This document shows positions 10,175-23,100 of a stretch of DNA of 64,000 nt, piece by piece. The DNA is from Isoetes taiwanensis (Eukaryota > Streptophyta > Lycopodiopsida > Isoetales > Isoetaceae): assembly GCA_021234155.1 (NCBI GenBank), contig JAJEKV010000035.1:6693891-6757890 (forward strand), given 5' to 3'. The translations under genes and the position numbers were made by a program. A model generated the notes under the pieces. The model searched no databases, was not told the DNA's origin, and worked only from the letters and a program-made list of their open reading frames with translations. How positions within the stretch are numbered: position 1 is the stretch's first letter; each line of letters begins with the position of its first letter.

Positions 10175-12216
10175 ATTTCATCTTGCAATGCTAGGCTAAA
10201 GCAGGGTAAAATTTGTACATTGTTGCAGAGTTAGAAAGGCTCTATAGGTTCAGTGTCTGGTCTACCATATTTGCAGCTCATAAATAAATCATTTGTGCTA
10301 GATTATTTCTTTTCTTGCCACTAGTTCAAGCATCCATATTTGCCATAGCCATAGCCATCGCCAAACCCAATTCTCATTTTGTTTTCTTTCCTGCTCTTCT
10401 ATGTTTTGCCGAAACTTCAGCCTCTATGCCTTCCCTCAAAGCCGAGCAGTTGCATAATAAATTTGGATCTTCTACTATATTTTGCCATTTTTCACCTGTA
10501 TGCCGTATTCCAAACCCTCATTGCAATCTTCTAGATTAAACTTTTTGGGAGAATTGATTTGAAAAGAATAGGTTGTTTCTATGTGGGAGCTACAGGACAG
10601 AATAGCTGAGGAGTTATTCTCCTAAAATAATGCAGCTCTTGCTTTATAATAATGCCATTACTTGTCTCTTTAACAAATTTTCAAGAGGAGTTATTCTCCT
10701 AAGGGAACACTGCCGTTTCTTCACAGTTATGCCATTACTTGTCTCTTTATCATATTTTAAAGAATTTTATCTGATTGGTTTTTCTCTTCTTGGTTTTCAT
10801 AGTAGAATGTTAGGTAGAATGTTAATAGGATGTAAATTTATTATGGAATGTGAAGTGGAATCTATTGTTTGAATTTAGTTTTCCTGGCAAGTGGAAAACT
10901 TTTTAGATTTTTTTCCCAGACAACTTTTCTAAGGTTTCGGAGATTTCTTAAGTCGAGAAACTTTTCTGAATTTGTTTTGTGAATTTAGGTCCTTACATAA
11001 TCAAATCGTGTTGCAGGCAGAGTTTCAAAGCCAAAACAAGAAGGGTTTCTATGCCTTAGATATTTTGTGGAGTTTGCTTTTAATGTCTATATTTAGATAA
11101 AGGTACAAAACCTAGAAGAGAAGGTGGTTTATTACTTTTGTAAAATGAGGTAAATCCATCCACTTGAGCCCCGTTACTGATGTTTTAGGTTTCTTATTCG
11201 CAATACCTACTTTGATGTATGTTCTTTCTATAAAGCATCAGATGGAAAAACTAACGAATCCATTATTTCTTCTTATATTCTAGGTTTTCCTCTCATCACC
11301 ATAAGGTCTGGCATGCTATTTGAAGGTATTGTGACATATTGGAGCTTCAATTCTCTTTCTTTCTTTCTTTTTTTTCCTCTTTTTTTTTAATATCAATCTT
11401 CTTTAGGGTTTGGTGCATCAAGATCGTTGCATCATCTTAATGCTTTGGAGATATCATTTATGCCTGTTGATATACATGGATGTATGCCACAGATCTAGCC
11501 AAGTAGATGGGGTTCCATTGGTTTCCTCTAATTTACAACAAATGCTGGAACAATGTCTAGAGTTGAATTTTTTGGGCAGGCTATTTAAATGTTTACAAGC
11601 TTTAATAAGTGATTGTTTAACGCTTCCATTTATCTGAGCCAACTCGCAATGCTTTCTAAAGGTATGGATTGTTTTGCCTTTTTATTTGATAGTTGATATG
11701 TGTCCCTTCATCTTCTGTTTATCATTCCTTCCATCTGATCTCTGCGCTCGCTCATACGAGTGAAAAGGCACTTGAGCGTTACTTCTTTCAGCAAGGGATT
11801 CTTTGGATCATGTTCCTTTTCTTTTCCCAGATAAATCATCTGGTTATTCGCATGGAATTTATTTTTCTTGACAAGCAAACTATTTAACCATTATCATACT
11901 ACCTTTATTGGAAATTTTGTGGTTTATTATGCTTTAACTCTATGAGAGCAATTTCTCTATAGAGTTAGAGCATAAGATGGATGCTAACATTGATAATTAA
12001 ATCGATAGCTATGGTTGCATCTTTCTTAAGTGGTTCAAATGACCATCTTATAACTAAGAAGAGACCATGCACAACCACTACTTTACGTAATGATCTTTGG
12101 CTTCCGTTTGTTCAATGCTATGTACATAAACATTTCCCAGCATGGGTGCATGTTTTGGGTTGGCAAGGTATGGATTTGATGAAGCATATAGGAGTGCACT
12201 TGCACAACGAATAGTC

Positions 12217-12420
12217 CCTTTTAAGTCTTACCTCTTTATGATTAATAACAATTACAAATCTAAGTCTAAACCCCAAATCTAAATCTAAGTCCCTTCTAAA
12301 TCCTATCTCTTTAGGATTAGTAACAACTCAAATCTAAGTCTTACCTCTTCAGGATTAGTAACAACTACAAATATAAATTTAAGCCCCTTCTAAATCCTAC
12401 CTCTTTAGGATAAGCAATAT
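12217..12420. repeat. Imperfect short tandem repeat, about 60-bp unit
   Basis: Phrases such as TAAATCCTACCTCTTTAGGA, AACAACTACAAAT and ATCTAAGTC recur three to four times with small indels. The array is AT-rich and carries no open frame. Confidence 0.6.
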
Positions 12421-13754
12421 CTCAAGACGACCATTTTTAGGGGTTAGATATTGTGTGGAAAACTTTTAGTCCCCTTTGTGGCCAACATCACGTAACAGAA
12501 AACCCCTTTTAACATGCCTGGATATTTTCATGTTTAAAATTCAGACTTCATATGTACATTTCTGGAATACTGAGATTCTTAAAGTTCATAACAATACCTA
12601 TATATGAAAGCAAAAGAAAACAAAATAGACAATTCAGAACAAAATGCATAGCAACAATATGCTTGCCTCTTAAAGTCGATATTGTCTGAGAATGAACTGG
12701 AGCCCCAGGCGAATTCACAACACGACCACTCCATCTGCATTCCCAAATTCCTTGAAATATCAATTCTAGTGGATGTCTCCCTATTACATCCATGTTCTAA
12801 TTTCCAAACATCTACTATAGGCATCGCAAAATACATAAAACATATCAGAATGAGGACAACATTTCTAAATTATTGACCTACAAAGCCAAGATACCTCCGT
12901 TTAAGAGAAGTTCTCTCTGATGCATAACCTTTGACTGGCTTGTGATTTTTATTCACAAAATCCTGCTCAAAGTAGAGTTGCTTTTCATGCACGACCAGCT
13001 TATTAAAGGCTTATTTCAAATACTGATACGTACATGCGGTATTTAGTTACCTGTAACATATTATAAAAGAATAAAGAAAACATTGTCCTACATGCATGAC
13101 CTTTTTGAGTTAGAGAAGCCAAAGAGAAGCAAGTTTCTTCAGACATAGTAATTGAGTTTCTTGAGATGGAGGATTGACCCACCATTTTGTTGGCATTCTG
13201 AGCTTGGAAAGAGCTAAGTACTCTAAAGCTATATGTGAAGCTATGCTAACACAAATGGTGAAACATACCCCTATTTGAGATAGGTTATGTTTTTAGCTGC
13301 CTAAGGTGGAAGTATCCTTCAAATGCACTTGAAATCTATGTATGTTAACTGATTTCTAGTCCAAGCTTTGTTATGCAAGCAGGTTAACTGAATCCCTATT
13401 AAGTCCAAGCTTTCAGTCCACGTTAACTGATTCTAAACAAATAAGAATCTTGATTAACTAATGAGGGGAATCAAGTGCAGAGAGCAAATAAGAATCTAGA
13501 CAAACTAATGAGATCAATGCTGAGGGAAGTCAAAGCAAAACAAAAAATCACGCTATTTGATGTAGAAATGAGAAAGCAAAACAAAAACATCATGCTGTTT
13601 GAGGTAGAAATAGAAACAATTTAACTCAAGCAAGCCAGCCATGCATCCAAAGAATGGTTTATTGACATCCAAAGATATCCAGATTTCTGGTTTCGCAAAT
13701 TCGAATGTAACCAATTAACAAAAAGAATGAGGGTAAATCGCAACACTTACTTGT

Positions 13755-13908
13755 AGTATAACATGGACATGGGAAGCGCCTGGCTTGCAAATCCGTCCTC
13801 TAAAGTTAACCTTCGTATGGATACCCTCCAGATGTATGCAGGTTTTGCGTGGATCCGGTATTATGCCCTCCCGATACGATAAGGGTGGAAATCGAAAACC
13901 CAAAGTCC
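13755..13908 (-). other. Possible internal exon of an unknown gene
   Basis: A minus-strand open stretch lies between an acceptor-like TTTTATGTAG and a consensus donor GTAAGT. It encodes about 50 residues ending GRICKPGASHVHVILQ. I do not recognise the product and found no partner exons, so this is only a candidate. Confidence 0.2.
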
Positions 13909-14974
13909 TACATAAAAGAGTTATATGATTTTTGGAAAATCGAAAATTTTTACGGCTGCCACAACTCTAAAAATCTTAGGAAATCAATCTAAAAAAAATT
14001 CCAAAAAAGTTTTAGTCAAACCGGGAAAATTGATAAGATCTTGTTCTTCTTCTTTATAGCCAGAATAAATTTTTCAGATATATCATCCAACCAATTTTCT
14101 AATGGATGATGTTGTACATATGTAGCAACACTATCAGCAGAAGGAAGGCCTAACAACCATGGCTACAAAACTTTGGTAAAATAGTCTCGATTACCTTGCT
14201 CAGGATTGAAGGTGATAGGAGTGACCATAGTGTGTTGGGCATTTTTATTGCCTTTGTACAGACCATCTTTGTTTTAGAAAGCATCAAAAGTTCCAGCGGT
14301 GGATCCACCATTGGTATGACATTCCTATTGGTTTGCTCATAGAATTTTCCAAGCACACCATTGAAATCAAATATAAATAGTTTTTTAGATAACCCGATTC
14401 TCTTGATGGCTAAAGATGATGCACAATCACTTCAAGGTATAACAAGATCTATTTTCTTCTCTTTGAATAGCATGCCGCCCACTAAAGTTGTCGAGTACTA
14501 GTAGAAACAACAAGAAATAACGGTCAAATATTGAGGAAGAAAGAGACCAAAAAGAAGCTAGGAAAAAAATGAAGCTTTTTAACTCAATCAATATAGGTAC
14601 CTTATTTAATTGTTTTGTGGATGGTAATTGAGGTAAAAATGCTATTTGACATTATATTGTTATTATCAAATTGTATTTCTTGGGCCAAAGAGAGTTTCTA
14701 CATATTTCGAGAATTAATACACTAATTAAAAGCCAAATTCAAGTTCCAGAGGCTCGAAATTGAGGGAAGTCGTATAAGAGGTCCTGTCGTGTCCCTGTTG
14801 CCAGCAGTAGATCGCGCCCACAGTTGGATGCTGATACCCATTTTGCCAGCCCACACTTCACCAAAAAATCTTCACCCAAAATTTGTACCCAGTGTGTCAG
14901 CATATAGAGATAGAATATAAGAATCGAATCTAGGGAGAAAGAATTATATATGCGTAGATATTGGTTAGATAAAG

Positions 14975-15075
14975 GGATAGTGAACAACTCCAAGAAGTAC
15001 ATGACACTACAAAAAGTCAGACAAACAATATTGAGGCTAGGGATAATGTTAATGGATTTGGATAAATTTTACCTA
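14975..15075 (+). repeat. Dispersed repeat, copy 1 (flanks LINE-B)
   Basis: The phrases GGATAGTGAACAACTCCAAG and AATATTGAGGCTAGGGATAA recur with differences near 17012-17165. The two copies lie on either side of the LINE-B fragment in the same orientation. Confidence 0.5.
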
Positions 15076-15089
15076 ATCGAGGAAGAAAA

Positions 15090-16895
15090 ATGCTCATGGC
15101 TGATGAGCAGAATGTGCAGAATGCCATTTCCTTGTTGGACAGTTTCTCTTTGGCTTCTAGTATCTTTGTGGGATGGCAAAAGTGTACTGCCCTGTGGGCC
15201 CTAGACTCTCCAGTGCAGTCTTCTGTGGTTGTATTTCCATGGAAGGTTCTTCCACAGGAAGGCAACTAGGCTTCTGGGCATTCCACTTGGTATACACCTC
15301 TCATCTAGAGACGCGTGGGATGTTATTATTAAGGGGTTGGAAAGGCATTTGTTCTGGTAGTCCACGGCTAAGTTATCCATGGCTGGCCCCGTAACTGTGG
15401 CAAAGTCAGTTCTGAGTAGTGTACATGTCTATATGGCATCCATCTTGCAGGCACCACAGACAAAGATGTAGCTCATTGTTCGTACTGTCATGAACTTTAT
15501 CTGGGGTGGCACTGAAGGAGAAGCTGATGTTAAAATAAGTTGGGTGAAGTGCATTATGCCTAAACTTTGTGGGGGGCTGGGGATGATTCACTTTCTTCTC
15601 TAGAGCAAGGTGCTGATTTCTAAGTTCGTATGGCGGATTCTAAATAATGCTGATAATTTCCCAGGGCTGCGTCTCATCCACCAGTGTTTACAGATGTGTA
15701 TTTCCTTTGGCTCTCCATCCATTAAGCCACTCCGCCCATGGTCATTATTCTATCCACTTTCTCCATATCCTAATGCCTCTCCTTTCCTCAAGGGGTTGCT
15801 AACAGCTTGGGAGACTGTGCGCACTTTGTTTCAGTTCCATCTGATGGCCCACACAGATCCTACAGCCAGTTGCTGATGGATCATTTTGGGTGACGGCCAG
15901 GCGGATTGTCCCCTGGTCTCTTCTGTCCATCCATTGACGCAGCGTCGATGGCGAGCAGCGAGTGTGCTCACAGTATCTGCATGATATAATGAGACAAGAT
16001 TGTTAACGTGGAATGAGTTCAAATTGAAGTTCCTTCTCCTTCCTTGGGACCGTGGCATTTGGGAAAAAGTAGCTGCTACTCTTCCTCCACATCCACAAGA
16101 CGTGACTCCCCAGTTCTGGGTGATTCATGGCAGTGTTAAGGAGGAGCACCTGATGCACTCGATGTTTGTGATCCTGCTTCATATTGAAGTGTTGTCTCCA
16201 TCGCCAAAGTGGCCTTTAGTTATCCCCAAGCCTCATCGGAAATCAGTCTAGCGATGGGTATGGGATAAATTGCTCCATCCTAAGCTGTCTATCTTATGGT
16301 CGTAGATCATTCATAGATGCGTACGACTATTGTTCATAGATTTTGTCCAGAAGTCTCTACGATCTGCCCTCTTTGCATGCAGAGGAACGAGACTACGAGC
16401 ATTGCTTTTTCTCTGTGTCACCATGTTCGACTTGTTTGGCAGTGGCTTTTGAGCCTTTTCCATTATAACTTGAATAGTCAGCAGGTCCTATTGTTAGTCT
16501 ATCCTAGTTCTTGGGACAAGTTTGCAAAGAGGGCTTTCCACTTAGCATCTGCTTGGATCATTTGGTCCATCTAGAAGAGACGAAATCTCCTCATCTTCAA
16601 GGGACAGGTCTTTTCAGATACGCAAGTGCTTAGTGATGCTCGTAGTCGCATTGTAAAGGCGTACAAGTGTTCTTCCTTAAAGGATGACGTCAAGAGTGTC
16701 ATTTGGGAGCGATATCTTCAAATTCAGCTCATAGCAAATAGTTGTGCTCGAGGTGATATGATCTATTTTTTTGTGTTATATATGTGGTAGGTAGTGTTGC
16801 TCTAGTGGACATCTTTTCCACTGGGTTTTGAGTTCCCCATGTACTCTTTGTATTCTTTTGAGTAATAAAGGTCCAGGTTCATCAAAAAAATGCCC
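15090..16895 (+). mobile_element. LINE-B (plant L1-type) 3' fragment with poly(A) tail
   Basis: Reading across frames gives the region after the reverse transcriptase palm of plant L1 elements. Blocks include LGIPLGIHLSSRDAWD, STAKLSMAGPVTVAKSVLSS, MNFIWGGTEG and KISWVKCIMPKLCGGLGM. A zinc-binding RVT tail follows at about 16320-16560 (CPLCMQRNETT). The 3' untranslated end reads GAGTAATAAAGG and closes with a short A run at about 16885-16891. The copy is 5'-truncated before the palm and has many stops. A second fragment of the same family lies at 36.9-37.8 kb. Confidence 0.8.
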
Positions 16896-17011
16896 ATCGT
16901 TAAGGAGCCATTCCAAATTTACGAGTATTAGCATAACCTAAACCAATGTTAGTAACTAGAGTCATCATGCACTTGATAACATATTCCTTATTTCAACATT
17001 TTGCTAGAAAA

Positions 17012-17165
17012 AAAGGATAGCGAACAACTTCAAGCAGTACCATAGGCCTAATAAAGCCAATCAAATAGTATTTTGAGCCTACTAAAGCCTAGCAAACATA
17101 TTGAGTAAGATCTACAAAGGCAAACCAAGTATATTGAGGCTAAGGATAATGCAGATTAGATTTGA
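17012..17165 (+). repeat. Dispersed repeat, copy 2 (flanks LINE-B)
   Basis: This is the diverged partner of the copy at about 14975, with GGATAGCGAACAACTTCAAG and ATATTGAGGCTAAGGATAAT. It holds extra internal sequence. The pair may reflect an older repeat split by the LINE or a segmental duplication. Confidence 0.5.
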
Positions 17166-17561
17166 AAAGGGATTGCTTAAGGACTACATGTCCTTGAGCA
17201 ATTCGTAACAAAGTCCATGTACATCACACTGAAATACGACGACACAATGCACCACCTCACCTTCGCCAAATAATAAATGGAATTTGATGTGCAAATATCA
17301 TGTAGACCATCCCTTTATCCAAAAAAACATCCGTTTATCCTGACATCACTGCAAGAACAAAAAATTGCTATAAATGCCTAGCAACGACAGGCACCGTTAT
17401 CAATGTTAATTAAAGGTGGAATGTAAAATGGTGTTAATTACACGTAAAGAATGTTAAAAAATTACAAAATTAGCAACAATATCCTTAGGAAAGAAACTAT
17501 GCCACATGACATGATACGATTGGGGGATGGGGATGAAGGGGGCTTAATTTACATATAAGGG

Positions 17562-17629
17562 AAGGACTCCTTACCTGCAATTTCGGGCTGGAAAGTGTGT
17601 CGACGCCGGAATTCCAGGTAAGGAGTCTT
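17562..17629. repeat. 16-bp inverted repeat upstream of polyubiquitin
   Basis: AAGGACTCCTTACCTG (17562-17577) pairs, with one mismatch, with 17615-17630. A loop of about 37 nt separates the arms. It lies about 1.05 kb upstream of the polyubiquitin start. Confidence 0.6.
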
Positions 17630-17795
17630 TCACTCAACGTGAAGGCGGGTTAGAAGAAATCCAGGCGAGTAAAAAAGGCAGTGGGTAAAAAGCAGCAAAA
17701 TTGCAGGTAGAAATGCAGATGTGTAGAGTAAAACAGAGAAGAGACACCTGCGTTCGTTGAAAAATTTCAATCGACATTCTTTGAAAGAAATGTCG

Positions 17796-17807
17796 ACACG
17801 TGGCACG
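17796..17807. promoter_or_regulatory. Distal G-box/ABRE-like element
   Basis: ACACGTGGCACG contains the ACGTGGC core bound by plant bZIP factors. The surrounding phrase CATTCTTTGA...GAAA...ACGTGGCACG is repeated with changes near 18072-18105, next to a second G-box. Confidence 0.45.
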
Positions 17808-17922
17808 TCGTGGTTAGCTTCGTGGCGTGGATGTCTTATTAACTACAGGAATGTCCCCTAAACGGACATTCTTGCAACGTGGAAAAGACTTAGGAGACAT
17901 TCTGATTCAAGTAAAAAGCTTA

Positions 17923-17998
17923 AGAATGCAGGTAAAGACTTCGGAATGCAGGTAAACTCTCCGGAATGCATGGTAAACTCTCCGGAATGAAGGTAAAC
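17923..17998. repeat. Four tandem 20-21-bp units
   Basis: The units begin GAATGCAGGTAAA and repeat at about 17923, 17944, 17964 and 17985 with 1-3 differences. A second short duplication built on AGCAGCCGCC follows at 18001-18042. Confidence 0.7.
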
Positions 17999-18090
17999 AA
18001 GCAGAGCAGCCGCCGTAGAAGCAAAGCAGCCGCCATAGAAGCTCTGGTCCGTGATCAAAATTTTTTTACTAACATTCTTTGATTGAAACA

Positions 18091-18104
18091 GTGCCACGTG
18101 GCAC
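18091..18104. promoter_or_regulatory. Perfect 14-bp palindromic G-box
   Basis: GTGCCACGTGGCAC is identical to its own reverse complement and centres on CACGTG. Plant bZIP and bHLH factors bind such sites in light- and abscisic-acid-responsive promoters. It lies 570 bp upstream of the polyubiquitin ATG and inside the MITE-like element. Confidence 0.6.
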
Positions 18105-18575
18105 GGCGCTACTGGCGGACGCAGCAGAATGTCTCCTAAGTATTTTTTACGTCTACGTATTTCATAAGAATACTCCCCTTTAACAATTAACACTTTATTT
18201 ATTTCTACTATTATACGGTTTTGTGAAAGGGAAACCACGAAGGACGTAAGCGAGAAACTTCAAACAAGGGTCGAAATTAGGGGGGTTCCTCCCCAGAATT
18301 TCCGATTAAAGTTAGAAATGTCCGATTTGATAAAGTAGATGCATGCAAATTTCCGGTCGAAATTTTATAAAATTAGTGTAAAATCCGGCAAATTAGGGAT
18401 GGGCGGCATTTTTGCTGGTTAGTGCAAAAACTAAATTCAGAGGCCTGACTTCAAACAAAAGCAAAGAATATTCTACTCCAGAAACTTCAAGAATATTGTT
18501 GACGTGTTCTAATCGCTATCTATCTAATTGCTCGCGGAATCCAAATCTCTCTTCAATCGGGCGCATACCTCCACT

Positions 18576-18582
18576 TATAAAG
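18576..18582 (+). promoter_or_regulatory. TATA box of the polyubiquitin gene
   Basis: TATAAAG lies 98 bp before the start codon in a C/T-rich context. This would place transcription start near 18605-18610 and give a leader of about 65 nt. No leader intron is needed, although many plant polyubiquitin genes have one. Confidence 0.6.
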
Positions 18583-18664
18583 GCGCAAATGCCCCTTCAT
18601 TCTTCTCATTCAGTTTCCCTGTTTTCGTTCCAAGTCCTTCGTGCGCCTGCTTGTGCCGCCCTAA

Positions 18665-19819
<1,155 letters not shown>

Positions 19820-19870
19820 ATTTCAATGTCTTGATTGTCGCTCATATGCATGAATTGTATATGGTTCAGA

Positions 19871-19876
19871 AATAAA
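19871..19876 (+). terminator. Polyadenylation signal for polyubiquitin
   Basis: AATAAA lies 52 bp after the stop codon and is followed by T-rich sequence, as in plant 3' ends. The exact cleavage site cannot be read. Confidence 0.6.
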
Positions 19877-19964
19877 TGAAGTGCTTTTTGTGTACCAAGT
19901 TTTTCTCTTAAGAATTTTTGAGAACCCGCTTGTTACAAATATAAGTAAAAATATATTCTTGTAG

Positions 19965-20511
19965 ATCATTGTAGATCATTTAAGTTATGTGATAACTAGG
20001 TCCTGATTTAGATAGTTTCAGATTTGTACAATTCAAATTTCTGGGTGATAAAAAGGGAGGATAAAATTAGATTGCAGTGGCTCTGATCTAGATGAAATCA
20101 TTGTGACATTGACCTTATCGGACTCTCTAGTGTAAATCGGACTCTCTAGTGTATTTCTCTAGTGTAAATCGGACTCTCTAGTGTAAAGGGAGAGTCTGAT
20201 AATTAAGTTATCACTAGTTGTACATCATTGTAGATCATTTAAGTTATGTGATAACTTGGTCCTGTTTTAGATAGTCTCAGATTTGTACAATTCAGATTTC
20301 TGGGTGATAAAAAGGGAGGATAAAATTAGATTGCAGGAAATCATTGTGACGTTGACCTTATCGGACTCTCTAGTGTAAATCGGACTCTCTAGTGTATTTC
20401 TCTAGTGTAAATCGGACTCTCTAGTGTAAAGGGAGAGTCTGATAATTAAGTTATCACTAGTTATTATCTAGTATAAAGGGAGAGTCTGATAATTACGTTA
20501 TCACTAGTTAT
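19965..20511 (+). repeat. 259-bp tandem duplication with inner 20-bp repeats
   Basis: Unit 1 (19965-20223) and unit 2 (20224-20462) agree closely except for an 18-bp block missing from unit 2. A partial third copy covers about 20468-20511. Inside each unit the phrase ATCGGACTCTCTAGTGTA occurs three times, followed by its partial inverse GGGAGAGTCTGATAA. The tract continues to about 20580 as alternating GTTATCA/TGATAA words. Confidence 0.85.
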
Positions 20512-20698
20512 TAAGTGATAATTAGTTATCACTAAGAGATAATTAGTTATCAACCTGATAAGGTGGTTATCAGTCTTTGCCTCGGTTGATAACCAAAAAT
20601 ATGTGAGATTAACTAAAAATATGTGAGATGGGCCTCGCCGCCTCGCCTTACGGGTAAATATCTGGCTTTTTTTTTTTGTTATCAGCCTCGGCCAGACC

Positions 20699-20762
20699 CA
20701 TAACCTTGCCTTATGGAACTGCACCGTATTGGAACCTTGCCTTATGGAACTGCACCGTATTC
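20699..20762. repeat. Two-copy 31-bp tandem duplication
   Basis: AACCTTGCCTTATGGAACTG and the 11 following bases occur twice in direct succession. Confidence 0.8.
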
Positions 20763-21937
20763 TTAGAAAATGTGCAATCCAGACAATTCTGAAAGCGAGG
20801 ATAAAATCAGATCAGTGTCTATACGACAAAATTGTCATTTGAAGGCACTACAATTCTGTTACAATACTTTTACAAATAGGATTTGAGAGATGAGTGTGTC
20901 TATGAGATGAAATTTGGAGAGCTTGGCGGCAAAGCAGAAAAAGGACTACTACAGTGCTTATGACATGAAATTATTGATGATTTTCCTTGTGGAAATACAT
21001 ACGAATGAAATTTTGTGTGACTTGGTGCTCGATCCACCTTGCAGGATAGTATCATCCAGATGACAAAGCCTTATTAAAGATGCCCTGCTTAAAATTTCCT
21101 TTGTTGAGAGTATGTCATCAATGTGTAATGCAAGACCATACTACAGATGCAAAGATATTGCTGATGTTACCAAAGAAGGAAAGAGACAGTACATCTTGAT
21201 GATTGACAAGATGTATTCTAAGGACTCTTACTTGCAAGTGATAAATTTTCAAACAGATATCTATGTTGTTTGTTGAGATAGTAGCAATGATCATAAAAGG
21301 ATGGAGAATAAAATAGCAAATATTGGATCTTCCATTATGCAGAGACATGTTCTTTGCTAAACACTTTTCAGGATACAAATTCTCTTACAGAGATCAAATT
21401 GAATGCTGAAAAATCTTAAAATTTTATCTAGGAACAAATCTTTACATTGTCAGATACAAGAGTCTATTGAAAGGTAAATAGTAATTTTGGCCAATATGGA
21501 ATTTGCAAATGACAAACTCTTTGGTGGTTCACTGCTCATACAGGTAACCGTCATTTACCATCTGGTTCTTACCAGCCAGCCAACTCTGAAGATGCTTTGA
21601 TCACATCATATTGGATTTTTACCATATTATTTGCCATCATAAAGCTATTAAAGATGCACCACAATCAGCAAAGTAGTATTATTGTTATTGTCAGTCTTTA
21701 ATAGCCAAAACTCATAAAAACATCTCCATATGCCAACATCAGGCCTAATGTGTGAAAGTTGTCCTCGTGCATAACTGAACAGAATAGACATCAGTCTAAG
21801 GGCTGGTTCCAGGATTCAAGTGAAAACTCGGTGTATATCAAATAAAAAATAGTTTTGATTCTTAACCAATAAAACAAGCCGCCATATGCGGTTCTGAATA
21901 GTACCAAAATTCTGTAGAAGATCCTATGGTTGCTGGT
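20763..21937. other. Intergenic, no gene seen
   Basis: This region lies between the polyubiquitin 3' repeats and the RPL17 stop codon. No frame with domain content or splice-compatible structure is visible. It will include the RPL17 3' untranslated region on the minus strand. Confidence 0.5.
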
Positions 21938-22924
21938 TTAAGAAGAAGATCCAATCCTTTTCCTTGGCTTTCTTACTGCAATACCTGTTTCTGGCTGGTG
22001 AAAAGCAGAAAAAGACACATTACAAAACTGTTATCGGAATGGGTAAATATAGGTTCTTAAGTACCTCTTTCTTCACTGGAGCCTCTTTCTCAGATAGTAT
22101 CAACTCAATGTGGCAAGGCGAAGACATATATGCTACAACAATGACACGAGAGCACATTAGAAGCAGGAAACAAGAAGCATCTGAGGTAAATAGGTTAACA
22201 GGTTTACGGTTGATTCGGCCATGTGCTCTATAAGTCCTCCTTCGCTGTTTCATTGCTTGGTTAACTTGGATATGCGAAATGTACAAAGTATCAACATCCA
22301 AACCTTTCACCTAAATAATAATGCCCATAAATTATGGAACTCTTGTTGATCGTTCAACCCTCAAAAGATTAATGATAATACCTCAGCATTGCTCTCAGCA
22401 TTCTTTAGAAGTGTCAACAAGAACCTGCAAGACTTCTCAGGCCACCGGCCTTGCCCATTTGAATGTCTAGACTTTGCCTGCGCAGTGCGCCCTACACCTC
22501 CACAGAATCTTCTGAATGGAATTGCTTGTTTATGGCCAATTACATCCTCTAAATACCTCTTGGCCTTTGTAAGGTCAAGCTTTTTAATGGCCTGCGCTGT
22601 TTCCCGTGTGTTCTAAAAGGCCATACAAGATTTAATAAGGACTAACTTTTGAACCTGGTATTCATATTAGCAATATACCTTAAAATGAACACGCAAATCT
22701 GATCCTCTGGCCTTGCAAGCTGTGATTTAAAGACGGAGTGCATAAGGGAAAGTTACAAACGTAAATGTATATAAATGGGAACTTACATTTGATTGGGTTA
22801 TCGGGCTCCCTTGAATATTTCACCTTCAGAAGAAGAATTTGCGGTATGAAAGAATATCAGAAAAAAAAATATGAACATGCAAGCCCGCAAATCCTATGAA
22901 TCTCAAAGTACAAGCACTCACCAT
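21938..22924 (-). CDS. RPL17: 60S ribosomal protein L17 (uL22), seven exons
   Basis: Joining seven minus-strand exons gives a continuous 179-residue protein. Exons are 22922-22924 (the ATG alone), 22787-22823, 22679-22719, 22382-22612, 22208-22310, 22065-22132 and 21938-21994. All six introns are GT-AG and 66-98 bp long. The product carries [60 protein letters not shown], the signature [20 protein letters not shown] and [17 protein letters not shown]. This is cytosolic L17, a large-subunit protein that lines the peptide exit tunnel. The length agrees with plant orthologues (about 175 aa). The first intron directly after ATG (ATG followed by GTGAGT) is decisive for the start. Small departures from the usual sequence, such as [10 protein letters not shown], do not break the fold. 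The gene looks functional. Confidence 0.95.
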
Positions 22925-23100
22925 TGCAACGAATTCTGTCCGCTGGACCTCAGCTGGAGAGGAGGATGGATGCCCTAAAATCTTAGGGCTTTTTCCTCCG
23001 TTAGGTTTTTGGCAATACAACTAGTAACGCACGTCCCCAAATAGATTCCGGCATATAATTTTGGGTTAGGCAAACCTTGTTTCGGGTTCGTGGTTCAAGA
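22925..23100 (-). promoter_or_regulatory. RPL17 leader and remaining proximal promoter
   Basis: Only about 180 bp separate the ATG from LINE-derived sequence. Near 22976-22990 the minus strand reads AAAAAGCCCTAAGATTTTAG, close to the telo-box/AAGCCCTAA elements often seen near plant ribosomal protein genes. No TATA box is obvious. Confidence 0.4.

Larger units (their letters stand above)
6340..10190 (-). mobile_element. LINE-A copy 1, long but inactivated
   Basis: On the minus strand from 10190 down to about 6340 the order is an ORF1-like segment, an AP-type endonuclease, reverse transcriptase with YADD, and a C-terminal region. Every domain is present, but in at least six frames. Similarity to the LINE-A copy at 38.5-39.9 kb is recognisable to about 6340, in the region matching IEDESHALRARS. 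The characteristic LINE-A 3' hairpin and tetranucleotide tail seen in other copies are not found here, so the 3' end is deleted or replaced. Confidence 0.9.
10191..14950. other. Unassigned intergenic region with exon-like patches
   Basis: No gene can be supported over 4.7 kb. T-rich tracts lie at 11355-11390. Short open frames occur on both strands, for example 11410-11637 (+), 11981-12214 (+) and 12548-12836 (-), but none shows a recognisable domain or a chain of compatible splice sites. A multi-exon gene with diverged sequence cannot be excluded. Confidence 0.4.
17876..18150. mobile_element. MITE-like element in the polyubiquitin promoter
   Basis: A perfect 15-bp terminal inverted repeat is formed by CTTAGGAGACATTCT at 17889-17903 and AGAATGTCTCCTAAG at 18126-18140. 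It extends imperfectly for about 10 bp outward on both sides. The interior of about 220 bp has no open frame, but carries a 20-bp tandem repeat and a palindromic G-box. A clear target-site duplication was not found, so the transposon interpretation is inferred. Confidence 0.5.

Noticed and set aside
19965-20511. Repeated 18-20-bp words with spacers, CRISPR-like at first glance
   Set aside because: The spacers are themselves repeated, the unit is a 259-bp tandem duplication, and the host is a plant.
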